NCBI GenBank assembly: GCA_023136305.1
Contig: JAGLSF010000070.1
Span: forward strand, 1-8,683
Length of the DNA stretch: 8,683 nt
Direction of reading: 5' to 3'
Origin: Spirochaetota bacterium
GTDB taxonomy: Bacteria > Spirochaetota > B62-G9 > DRHN01
Below the pieces are notes generated by a model. That model did no database searches, was not told the origin of the DNA, and saw only the letters and a list, made by a program, of their open reading frames with translations. This document shows, one piece after another, positions 1-6,652 of this stretch. The stretch's first letter is position 1. The number at the start of each line of letters is the position of its first letter. Both the position numbers and the translations under genes were made by a program.

Positions 1-3
1 GTA

Positions 4-609
4 ATGGAGTGTTCCTACTGTGGTGCAAACAACGCCGAGGGGAGTAATTTCTGCAGTAAATGTGGGAGAGAGATCCTGTCGGAGATTGTATGCGTCCAAT
101 GCGGAGAAACCCTGGAACAGGGCAGCAACTTCTGTCATGCATGCGGAACGAAGGTCAAGGCCGGCAAGGCAGGTCCCGCGGGCGTTTCGAAGACAACCAG
201 GGCTTCTGCTCGTCAAAGGTCAACTACGAAGCGAGTCACCGGTAAGAAGGGAAAAAAGACCACCGTTCAATCCTTTATCCCGGTTGTCATCGTTGTCGTG
301 GTAATTGCGGGTGTATTGATCTGGATACTTTCTTTGTCACCGTCATCGGGTAACCGGTCATCGGAATCCCGAGAGTTGAATATTGTCCCGGCGTCAAAAC
401 AGGCGTGGGCCGCAGAGGTCCAGGCCATTGCGACAAACTTCAACTGCCCGTGCGGAGAGTGCGGTATAACTCCCCTCGATGAGTGCACCTGTGATGCATC
501 CCGTGGAGCTGTGGAAGTCAAATCCTACATTTCGGAGCTTCTCGACCAGGGGTTGTCGAAGTTTGAGGTGGTCAAATTAGTCGAGGAGCAGTATGGAAAC
601 AGGAGATAG
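4..609 (+). CDS. Double zinc-ribbon, single-pass membrane protein with CcmH-like Cys-rich C-terminus
   Basis: A 201-residue protein of unknown function. Residues 3-20 (C3, C6, C17, C20) and 30-47 (C30, C33, C44, C47) form two CxxC...CxxC zinc ribbons, each with the pattern GSNFC near its second Cys pair. A basic linker rich in Ser, Thr, Lys and Arg (about 50-90) leads into one hydrophobic helix (about 91-111). After it comes a segment with C148, C150, C153, C161 and C163, then a helical tail. The tail (acidic, ending near EEQYG) resembles the CcmH/NrfF cytochrome c maturation domain, but the Cys spacing is not the classic LRCxxCQ motif, so heme-related function is only a suggestion. With a basic N-side, the ribbons should be cytosolic and the Cys-rich tail outside. 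Start: the ATG gives the usual M-x-C opening of zinc-ribbon proteins, but the upstream ribosome site lies outside the window and the frame is open to base 1. It is separated from the next operon by 309 bases and a promoter, so co-transcription is unlikely. Confidence 0.85.
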   Translation: MECSYCGANNAEGSNFCSKCGREILSEIVCVQCGETLEQGSNFCHACGTKVKAGKAGPAGVSKTTRASARQRSTTKRVTGKKGKKTTVQSFIPVVIVVVVIAGVLIWILSLSPSSGNRSSESRELNIVPASKQAWAAEVQAIATNFNCPCGECGITPLDECTCDASRGAVEVKSYISELLDQGLSKFEVVKLVEEQYGNRR

Positions 610-771
610 GTTGTGTTTCTCTTTAACGTTCCTGAATACCCATGTCTATAGACCCCATCATCTCGTGCTGCTCACTTGTCACTAAACGTAAAAGCTCAGC
701 CTTCACTCTTCTGGTTGCAGACTTTCTATTATCCTGATTGCATTCAGACTCACAGTTTTCACTGCAGACAG

Positions 772-804
772 CTTTCCCTCGGACGGGCATTGTGGAGGGT
801 GAAG
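772..804. repeat. Imperfect inverted repeat upstream of promoter
   Basis: The arm at 772-780 (CTTTCCCTC) pairs with 795-804 (GAGGGTGAAG), with one bulged T at 800 and one G-U pair, leaving a 14-base loop. It ends about 18 bases upstream of the predicted -35 box. It could be a regulator site or part of the 3' end of the upstream transcript. There is no T-run after it, so it is not a standard terminator. It may also be chance. Confidence 0.25.
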
Positions 805-822
805 GAGAGCATGCTATAAGTG

Positions 823-850
823 TTGAATTCTTTTTGTGATTCTGTATAAT
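823..850 (+). promoter_or_regulatory. Sigma70-type promoter for the metVF operon
   Basis: TTGAAT (823-828) and a perfect TATAAT (845-850) are separated by 16 bases, in an A+T-rich stretch. Transcription would start near 857, giving a leader of about 60 bases before the first gene at 919. This is the best promoter match in the window and fits the start of the five-gene operon. Confidence 0.7.
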
Positions 851-862
851 GTAACCGTACAT
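849..862. promoter_or_regulatory. Possible operator: inverted repeat at transcription start
   Basis: ATGTA (849-853) and TACAT (858-862) form a perfect 5-base inverted repeat around a 4-base centre. It overlaps the end of the -10 box and the predicted start site, a common position for repressor operators. Short A+T-rich palindromes also arise by chance, and no regulator gene with a DNA-binding domain is present in this window. Confidence 0.3.
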
Positions 863-918
863 AAGAAATGCTAGGAAATACATATGATCAATATGATTTA
901 TGAAAGGGAAAATCACCC

Positions 919-3039
919 ATGTCACAGCAAAACGGCGAATCCACGGTAATCGCACCCTGCACAGTGGGATGTCCGGTTCATACCGACAACCGTCAGCTTG
1001 TGGATTACATCATACATGGTGAATATGAAAAGGCACTCAGACTCCTGCTCGATGCAAATCCTTTTTCATCGGTGTGCGGACGAATTTGTCACCATCCCTG
1101 CGAGCAGAACTGTCGAAGGAGCAAGGTGGAGGCTCCGATTGGTCTGAGAAGGCTCAAACGATTCGTGATTGAAGCCACCAAGGAGCATCGTCTGGCATAC
1201 AGTAAGGCGAGACAAGTCCCGCCTGGTGAGATGGAGAGGGTGGCAATTGTGGGTTCCGGGCCATCCGGCATGACAGCTGCCCGTGATCTGGTGAGCATGG
1301 GCTACCCTGTGACGGTTTTTGAACGTTCGGAAAACCCGGGCGGACTGCTCGGCAATGTCATCCCCCGGTACCGCCTTCCCTATGAAGCCGTAAAAGAGGA
1401 CATCGACGATATACTGTCACTTGGTGTGAAGCTCGTCACGGGCATGGAAATTGGCCGGGACATAACAATCGAAAACCTCTTCAGAGAGGGGCACAGTGCT
1501 GTTCTCCTGGCCACAGGACTCTCAGAGAGCCGTACTCTGAATGTTCCAGGGATCGACAGTGAAGGGGTCATGCTTGCACTTCCATTTCTTCAAACCGTGC
1601 TTTCTCCAATTCCACCGGTACTGGGAAAGCGTGTGGCCATTCTCGGCGGTGGAAACGTGGCCATAGATGTGGCACGCTCCGCACGGCGTCTGGGAGCGGA
1701 AAAAGTCACCATTATCTGCCTGGAGTCTCCGGAGGAGATACCGGCGTGGAAATGGGAAGTCGAGGAAGCCCATGACGAGGGAATCTCCATCATGCACTCC
1801 AGGGGGCCGCGAAAGGTATTCACCGATAACGGGCATATCAAGGCCCTGGAACTGAAGAGATGTACCAGCGTCTTTGATTCTGACGGCAGGTTCAATCCTC
1901 AGTACGATGAGATGGATACGGCAACCCTGCTGGCGGATAATGCAATAATAGCCATCGGGCAGCGTGGAGATCTAACCAGTCTCAATGGAAGCGATGTACA
2001 GACGGCGCCCGGAGGTAGGTTGAGATGCGACCCCAAAACACAGGCAACGTCCCGACAGGGTGTTTTCGCCTGCGGTGAGGTCCTCACCGGTGCAGGCTCC
2101 GCTGTGGAAGCCGTTCGTGACGGCCACAGGGCCGCAAGAGCCATTGTGCATTATCTGGAGACGGGTGATCTGATCGAACAGCCCTACGACGACCCTCAAG
2201 CTCTTGGCGAGCTTCCCGATGAGACGGTGGAAAAAATAGTGAAACGTCATCCGCTTGTCCTTGATCTGGTGAAACCGGAGCTGAGGATAAAGGATTTCGT
2301 CGAGATCGAGAGAGGGTTCTCTGAAGCTGAAGCTCTGAACGAGGCAAAGCGATGCCTCGCCTGTACAACCGGTGCATTTGCCGATGAGGAAAAGTGTGCT
2401 GCATGCCTTACCTGTGTGCGCATCTGCCCCTTTGGTGTCGCCACCATTGAAAAAACCGCGGTTATGCCGCAGGAGAAATGTCAGGCCTGCGGCCTCTGCG
2501 CAACGCAGTGTCCCGCTGCAGCAATAGCCCTGAAGAGATTCGGAACGACGCAGATGAGGGATGAGCTCAGAAGCGCCATGGAATCTCAAAATACTGAACT
2601 CATGGCGAAACCCCTCATTGTTTCCTACTGCTGCCTCTTCGAGGTGACGAGCAGAAACTGGGTTTCGGAAACGACAGTAAATTGTCTGGAATCGGGGATC
2701 GTGAGGGTCATGATCCCCTGTGTGGCACGGCTCGGTGTGCTCGATATTCTGTCGCCCTTCGAAATGGGGGCCGACGGCGTGGTCATTATTGGCTGCAGTA
2801 GCGGTGACTGCCTGTACCCCACTGCGGAACAGCGGCTTGAAAACACGGTCCGTGAAGCCAGGGGGGTTCTGGGCGAAATCGGCCTCGAGGAGGAGGTCAT
2901 CGACTACTGGAGGACTGAGGGTTCTGCGGAGGTGTCCTGGAGCTCGTTCTGGGAGATTTCCAGAAGGAAGCTGAAACTAATGAAAGACAACGAGGGAGAG
3001 AGGGCCAATGATAGTAGCAGAGCGAAAACCACTGTCTGA
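919..3039 (+). CDS. GltD-like FAD/NAD(P) oxidoreductase fused to 2x[4Fe-4S] ferredoxin and MvhD/FlpD domain
   Basis: A 706-residue electron-transfer protein, probably cytosolic. Residues 14-65 hold the Cys-rich N-terminus of the GltD family (C14, C18, C53, C57, C61, C65), which binds Fe-S clusters. Residues 107-135 are an FAD Rossmann motif (VAIVGSGPSG, acidic E135). Residues 238-270 are a second, pyridine-nucleotide Rossmann fold (GGGNVAID). A late FAD motif lies near 381-404 (GVFACGEV). The CLAC at 479-482 precedes two ferredoxin motifs, C493-C496-C499-C503 and C521-C524-C527-C531. Residues 565-690 match the MvhD/FlpD family that passes electrons between hydrogenases or dehydrogenases and heterodisulfide-reductase-like flavoproteins (C571, C572, C589, C601, C626, C631). 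AAGGGA (904-909) precedes the ATG. It overlaps metV by 32 nt, so its likely role is to supply or accept electrons for methylene-H4folate reductase. The exact donor, and whether bifurcation occurs, cannot be read from sequence. Confidence 0.9.
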   Translation: MSQQNGESTVIAPCTVGCPVHTDNRQLVDYIIHGEYEKALRLLLDANPFSSVCGRICHHPCEQNCRRSKVEAPIGLRRLKRFVIEATKEHRLAYSKARQVPPGEMERVAIVGSGPSGMTAARDLVSMGYPVTVFERSENPGGLLGNVIPRYRLPYEAVKEDIDDILSLGVKLVTGMEIGRDITIENLFREGHSAVLLATGLSESRTLNVPGIDSEGVMLALPFLQTVLSPIPPVLGKRVAILGGGNVAIDVARSARRLGAEKVTIICLESPEEIPAWKWEVEEAHDEGISIMHSRGPRKVFTDNGHIKALELKRCTSVFDSDGRFNPQYDEMDTATLLADNAIIAIGQRGDLTSLNGSDVQTAPGGRLRCDPKTQATSRQGVFACGEVLTGAGSAVEAVRDGHRAARAIVHYLETGDLIEQPYDDPQALGELPDETVEKIVKRHPLVLDLVKPELRIKDFVEIERGFSEAEALNEAKRCLACTTGAFADEEKCAACLTCVRICPFGVATIEKTAVMPQEKCQACGLCATQCPAAAIALKRFGTTQMRDELRSAMESQNTELMAKPLIVSYCCLFEVTSRNWVSETTVNCLESGIVRVMIPCVARLGVLDILSPFEMGADGVVIIGCSSGDCLYPTAEQRLENTVREARGVLGEIGLEEEVIDYWRTEGSAEVSWSSFWEISRRKLKLMKDNEGERANDSSRAKTTV

Positions 3040-3709
3040 AATCAAGCAATATGTTGAGAAGTACAAAAAGATTCTCATAGCTGGATGCGGTACCTGTACC
3101 ACCGTCTGTCTTGCCGGCGGTGAGAAAGAGGTGGGGGTGGTTGCAGCGGCTCTGCGCATCGCCTTTCTCAAGGAGGACAGGGAGGTCGAAATCATCGAGG
3201 ATTGCATCACCCGGCAGTGTGAGCCGGAGTTTGTCGAACCCATCGCCGAGAAGGTCCGGGACGGGGGTATCGAGGCAGTGCTTTCACTCGGCTGCGGTGT
3301 AGGTGTGAACTTCCTCTCGGAAAGACTCGACTCGGTACTTGTGTTCCCCGGAGTCAACACAAAGTTTTTCGGCGCTGCCGTAGAGCCAGGTGTATGGGTT
3401 GAGATGTGTGCCGGTTGCGGGAACTGCATTCTCGATGTCACAGGTGGGATCTGTCCCATTGCGCGTTGTTCGAAATCCATACTGAACGGTCCCTGCGGCG
3501 GAAGCCAGGATGGAAAGTGTGAAATTAGTCCGGATGTGGACTGCGGCTGGCATCTCATTGTAAGTCGCATGCAGAAGATGGGAACCCTGGAGCGTCTGTC
3601 AGAATTTGTACCCCCAAGGGACTGGTCGACATCCCGGGCAGGCGGTCCCCGCCGGGTCATCCATGAAGGGATGCGATCTCAAAATGAGGGGTCTGAAGAA
3701 GTAACATGA
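3008..3709 (+). CDS. metV: Methylenetetrahydrofolate reductase, MetV subunit (MTHFR C-terminal/zinc- and Fe-S-binding)
   Basis: A 233-residue protein of the MetV family, the small Cys-rich partner of MetF in acetogens and other users of the Wood-Ljungdahl pathway. The N-terminal part has GCGTCTTVC (C27, C30, C34), then C66, C71 and C96. The C-terminal part has CAGCGNC (C134, C137, C140), C149, C154, then NGPCGG (C163), C171 and C179. The NGPCGG stretch followed by a Cys and the CGW...RM ending are typical of this family. In studied enzymes MetV carries metal centres and relays electrons to the flavin of MetF. The ATG at 3008 follows GGGAG (2994-2998) with 9-base spacing. The gene overlaps the upstream fusion gene by 32 nt and metF by 4 nt (ATGA), indicating translational coupling and fixed stoichiometry. 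Confidence 0.9.
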   Translation: MIVAERKPLSEIKQYVEKYKKILIAGCGTCTTVCLAGGEKEVGVVAAALRIAFLKEDREVEIIEDCITRQCEPEFVEPIAEKVRDGGIEAVLSLGCGVGVNFLSERLDSVLVFPGVNTKFFGAAVEPGVWVEMCAGCGNCILDVTGGICPIARCSKSILNGPCGGSQDGKCEISPDVDCGWHLIVSRMQKMGTLERLSEFVPPRDWSTSRAGGPRRVIHEGMRSQNEGSEEVT

Positions 3710-4725
3710 AAAGTGGGAGTAAACTAGAACAGCTCATTGCAGCTGGGCATTTCGTCCTCACCTCTGAATTGGGACCTCCGATGGACTGCAACGGGGAAGT
3801 GGTGCTCGAAAAGGCCCGGCTGTTGAAGGGCTGCGCCGATGCATTCAACATTACCGATAACCAGACAGGCGTTGTGCGCCTGTCGAGTATTGCCGCGGCC
3901 GAACTGATCATGCGAGAGGGCCTGGAGCCAGTCATGCAGATGACATGCCGGGACAGAAACCGCCTCGCAATCCAGTCAGACCTGCTCGGCGCTGCCGCAC
4001 TTGGGATAAAGAACTGCCTGTGCATAGCGGGTGATCACCAGTCCTTTGGTGCTGTGGGGAGATTGAAGGGACATCCCGGTGCAAAGAACGTGTACGACGT
4101 GGATTCCATACAGCTGGTTGCCATACTCAAAGGGTTGAGGGATGATGGTGTGCAGCAGGGAGGCGATCCACTGGAGAAAAGGCCTGCCCTCTATATCGGT
4201 GCCGCGTGGACACCGCTTGGTGACCCTGTCGAGTTCAGGCCCTTCCGGCTGAAGAAAAAGGTCGATGCAGGGGCGGATTTCATACAGACCCAGGGTGTGT
4301 ATGACGTCGAGCTGTTCAGGCAACAGATGAAAATCGCGGTTGATATGGGACTTCATGAAAGAACCGCCATACTGGCCGGGATCATCGTGCCGAAAAATCT
4401 TGGCATGCTGAAATATATGAACAGCTCTGTGGCGGGAGTGAGCGTTCCAGAAACCCTCATGAAAAGGATGGAGCAGGCCCGTCTTGCTGCGGGAGATGAT
4501 AAGAAGCAGGCTTCGAAGAACCAGGCGGAAGAGGGCATACGAATTACGGTTGAGTTGATACAGAAGGTGCAGGAAATTCCCGGGGTGAGGGGAGTTCATA
4601 TCCAGGCTATTGAGTGGGAGCATAAGGTTCCTGAAATTGTTAAAAGGGCGGGACTCTATCCCAGACCTATCATTACAGAAAAGGGAGAAAATAATGCCAG
4701 CGAAAGCGAGAATTCTTGTGGTTGA
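3706..4725 (+). CDS. metF: 5,10-methylenetetrahydrofolate reductase, MetF subunit
   Basis: A 339-residue FAD-dependent TIM-barrel enzyme that interconverts methylene- and methyl-H4folate, the last step of the methyl branch of the Wood-Ljungdahl pathway, and in other cells the methyl supply for methionine. Supporting motifs: TSELGPP (E21, equivalent of the catalytic Glu of the EFFPP motif), DAFNITDNQ (46-53), CIAGD (106-110, the flavin-site Asp), the barrel strand motif AGADFIQTQ (188-196), and a C-terminal GVHIQAIEWEHKVPEIV segment. It is somewhat longer than typical MetF (about 290-300). The last 15-17 residues after AGLYPRP are hydrophilic and partly lie in the 32-nt overlap with the next gene. 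The ATGA junction with metV and the upstream electron-transfer gene point to a multi-subunit MTHFR that does not use NAD(P)H directly through MetF. Confidence 0.93.
   Translation: MKSGSKLEQLIAAGHFVLTSELGPPMDCNGEVVLEKARLLKGCADAFNITDNQTGVVRLSSIAAAELIMREGLEPVMQMTCRDRNRLAIQSDLLGAAALGIKNCLCIAGDHQSFGAVGRLKGHPGAKNVYDVDSIQLVAILKGLRDDGVQQGGDPLEKRPALYIGAAWTPLGDPVEFRPFRLKKKVDAGADFIQTQGVYDVELFRQQMKIAVDMGLHERTAILAGIIVPKNLGMLKYMNSSVAGVSVPETLMKRMEQARLAAGDDKKQASKNQAEEGIRITVELIQKVQEIPGVRGVHIQAIEWEHKVPEIVKRAGLYPRPIITEKGENNASESENSCG
4683..4687 (+). promoter_or_regulatory. Ribosome binding site deciding the start of the receiver gene
   Basis: GGGAG lies 6 bases before the ATG at 4694 and inside the 3' end of metF. 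It selects this start over an in-frame ATG at 4610 that would add 28 residues. The upstream residues have no receiver-domain similarity, while translation from 4694 begins exactly as receiver domains do (M-P-x-x-x-ILVVEDN). Confidence 0.75.
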
Positions 4726-5080
4726 GGACAATATGGATGAGGCAAAACTTGTCAAGATGGCACTTGAACCGGAAGGGTATGAAGTGATTACCACTGCAAA
4801 TGGAAAGCAGGCAAAGGAGCAAATCTCAAAGGAGGCTCTGGATCTCATCGTTCTGGATGTCATGATGCCTGAAATGGACGGTTTTGCATTCTGTTCCTGG
4901 CTGAAAAAAAACAAGGAGTATGAGAATATTCCGGTCATACTGCTCACCGGTGTTGGTGAGCATATCTATGAAACCAAATATCCGCTCAAGGGAGTCATGC
5001 ATGCGGATGCCGACGAGTATCTTGAAAAACCGGTAAAGCCTGAAGCCTTGCTTGACACCATTTCAAAACTGCTGAAGTGA
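4694..5080 (+). CDS. Stand-alone receiver (CheY-like) response regulator, metVF operon
   Basis: A 128-residue single receiver domain with no output domain. The acidic pocket is E11-D12, the phospho-acceptor is D55 in VLDVMMPEMDGF, the switch Thr is T85 (VILLT) and the conserved Lys is K112 (LEKPVKP). The start at 4694 overlaps metF by 32 nt, and the stop is followed immediately by TAA. The kinase gene follows 18 nt later, so it is the probable phosphodonor. Without a DNA-binding domain the protein must act by contact with another protein or as a relay step. It is about 55% identical (72 of 128 by hand alignment) to the receiver encoded at 6653-7051 on the other strand, including the unusual shared stretch FCSW and HIYE. 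The gene's place in the metVF operon suggests a link to that pathway, but this is inference. Confidence 0.9.
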   Translation: MPAKARILVVEDNMDEAKLVKMALEPEGYEVITTANGKQAKEQISKEALDLIVLDVMMPEMDGFAFCSWLKKNKEYENIPVILLTGVGEHIYETKYPLKGVMHADADEYLEKPVKPEALLDTISKLLK

Positions 5081-5098
5081 TAAACTGTACAGGTTTCT

Positions 5099-6604
5099 AT
5101 GAACCGTTCAAAGATCATCAATTGCTGGGAATTCCGTCAATGCACTCATGGACCGGGGAGCATGGACCCCTGCCCTGTGGTTGATGATAAAACCAGCAAC
5201 GGTGTCAACAGCGGAAAAAATGCGGGACGCATATGCTGGACATTCCCCGAAACACCCTGTTTCAATAATCATGCAGATAGTTTTCCCCAAAAGAGAAAGA
5301 TATGTGTGTCATGCAGTTTCTATCATCGGGTGAAGAGGGAGGAGGGTGAGGGTTTTCAGAATTTCAAGATCGCCCAGGGTGTCAACGAGGCAAAGGCGCT
5401 TCATGCCACCATTTCTCAAATGGAGCACCTCATCGAGATCAACAACAGGCTCAACTCGGGTTTTGATCTGTATGGAACGATCGGGGAGATCACCGAGGAA
5501 GCGCGGAAAGTCACTGGTGCACAGAGAAGTATCGTCTTTCTCATAAAGGGAGATCCCCCTGTTCTGCTGGGAGAGTTCAAACTGCGTGGTAAAAATACAC
5601 AGGTCTCCATACCCATCGATGAAAACAGTGCAGTCGGTTATTCAGCATCAACGAACCGGATAGTGAGCCTGGGAGATATCCACAAAACCGTGAATGCAGG
5701 CAGCAGACCAGTCTTCAACAAATCTTTTGACATACAGTGCAACTGCAACACCCATTCACTCATCGCCGTTCCTGTTCAGGATTCTGAAAAAAGGAACATC
5801 GGTGTAATTACGGCGGTCAATGCAAAAAAGGGATTTTTCTCGGCCGATGATGAATGGTTTATGCGTACCTATGCAAACCAGGTCGCTCTTGCCATTGAGA
5901 AGCAGAAATTCCTTCAGCAGAGTATCTCTGCATTGAGGCTGGCCTCCATAGGTGAGACCGTCGCGGGTCTCTCGCACTGCATCAAGAATATCGCGCATGC
6001 GCTTCGGGGCAGCTCCTATATCATCAAGAGAGCAATCGACACCAATAATGTTCGGGACATAGGTGCCGCATGGGAAATCCTCGACCGACACATCGAAAAT
6101 CTGGCAAATCTCTCTCTCGATGTACTGACCTACAAGCCCGAAGGCCATGGGGGTATGAACGAGAATAGCCTCAATGGATTGGTTAAACACACCGTCGCAC
6201 TGTTTCAGGAAGAAGCAAAGGCTCGGGCCATTCAACTCAACATGGAAGTTGGTGATAACGTCGATCCCTGCTCATTTGATGCAAGGGGTATATACCGCTG
6301 CCTTATAAATCTCATCACCAACGCATTCGACAGCTGTCCTCTGAGCGAAGGATCCGTAAACGTTTCCACTAGAAGGGTAGGCGAAAAGACGTTGATGATC
6401 AGTGTCTCCGACAACGGGCAGGGTATGGACGAAAATACCAGGGCAGAGGTTTTCGGGCTCTTTGAAACTTCAAATCCGGCATCAGGATCCGGGCTTGGGT
6501 TACCGACCGTCGCTGATATTGTGCGGAAACACAACGGAAGGATTGAACTGGACACTGCCCCCGGAAAGGGAACCACCTTCAGGCTCATCATCGATGAGCT
6601 GTAA
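5099..6604 (+). CDS. Soluble sensor histidine kinase: two-CW Cys domain, GAF domain, HATPase
   Basis: A 501-residue kinase with no membrane segments, hence cytosolic. Residues 8-75 form a two-CW domain: NCWEFRQC (C9, C15), C25, a second CW at C46-W47, then C54, C69 and C72 in a CVSC ending, as found in many deltaproteobacterial signalling proteins; a metal or Fe-S cofactor is possible but unproven. Residues about 118-268 are a GAF sensor domain, with CNC at 214-216 where GAF domains usually read DxxTxxxTRS. The phospho-acceptor is probably H293 in AGLSHCIKNIAHAL, a divergent H-box. The ATPase domain shows an N-box (N404, N408), DNGQGMD (438-444) and GSGLGL (463-468). The gene has only a weak ribosome site (AGG 5091-5093) and follows the receiver gene by 18 nt, so translation may be coupled. 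It is the likely partner of that receiver and perhaps also of the paralogue at 6653-7051. Confidence 0.92.
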   Translation: MNRSKIINCWEFRQCTHGPGSMDPCPVVDDKTSNGVNSGKNAGRICWTFPETPCFNNHADSFPQKRKICVSCSFYHRVKREEGEGFQNFKIAQGVNEAKALHATISQMEHLIEINNRLNSGFDLYGTIGEITEEARKVTGAQRSIVFLIKGDPPVLLGEFKLRGKNTQVSIPIDENSAVGYSASTNRIVSLGDIHKTVNAGSRPVFNKSFDIQCNCNTHSLIAVPVQDSEKRNIGVITAVNAKKGFFSADDEWFMRTYANQVALAIEKQKFLQQSISALRLASIGETVAGLSHCIKNIAHALRGSSYIIKRAIDTNNVRDIGAAWEILDRHIENLANLSLDVLTYKPEGHGGMNENSLNGLVKHTVALFQEEAKARAIQLNMEVGDNVDPCSFDARGIYRCLINLITNAFDSCPLSEGSVNVSTRRVGEKTLMISVSDNGQGMDENTRAEVFGLFETSNPASGSGLGLPTVADIVRKHNGRIELDTAPGKGTTFRLIIDEL

Positions 6605-6652
6605 TCCACGATACCCGTCCAGCACTGTACGACACAAGCAGCAGTGAGGAAA

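Larger units (their letters stand above)
610..918. other. Intergenic region upstream of the metVF operon
   Basis: This 309-base gap is visibly richer in A+T than the flanking genes, above all from about 820 to 915. It holds a sigma70-like promoter (823-850), an inverted repeat across the predicted transcription start (849-862) and a longer imperfect inverted repeat further upstream (772-804). No convincing terminator for the upstream gene was seen: there is no GC-rich hairpin followed by a T-run. On the minus strand a frame stays open across the whole gap (623-955, 110 codons). It starts with GTG inside the neighbouring gene and lacks a clear ribosome site, so it is not called as a gene. Confidence 0.7.

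Noticed and set aside
642..737. Small plus-strand frame of 31 codons in the intergenic gap
   Set aside because: No ribosome binding site, no recognisable sequence character, and upstream of the promoter.
811..819. Purine-rich ribosome-like stretch followed by ATG CTA TAA
   Set aside because: It encodes only two codons and lies upstream of the predicted promoter, so it is unlikely to be a leader peptide.
1972..2589. Long minus-strand open frame opposite the fusion gene's ferredoxin region
   Set aside because: The plus strand carries conserved Cys motifs here; the antisense translation has no recognisable domain.
4610..4693. 28-residue N-terminal extension of the receiver protein from an upstream ATG
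   Set aside because: It lies wholly inside metF, has no ribosome site, and the ATG at 4694 has GGGAG at 6-base spacing and begins the receiver fold correctly.
3976..4947. Long minus-strand open frame opposite metF and the receiver gene
   Set aside because: It is antisense to well-supported motif-bearing genes and shows no family motifs of its own.
6605..6652. CACTG/CAGTG inverted repeat between the convergent genes as a bidirectional terminator
   Set aside because: The stem is only 5 bases with a 14-base loop and has no T-run on either side.
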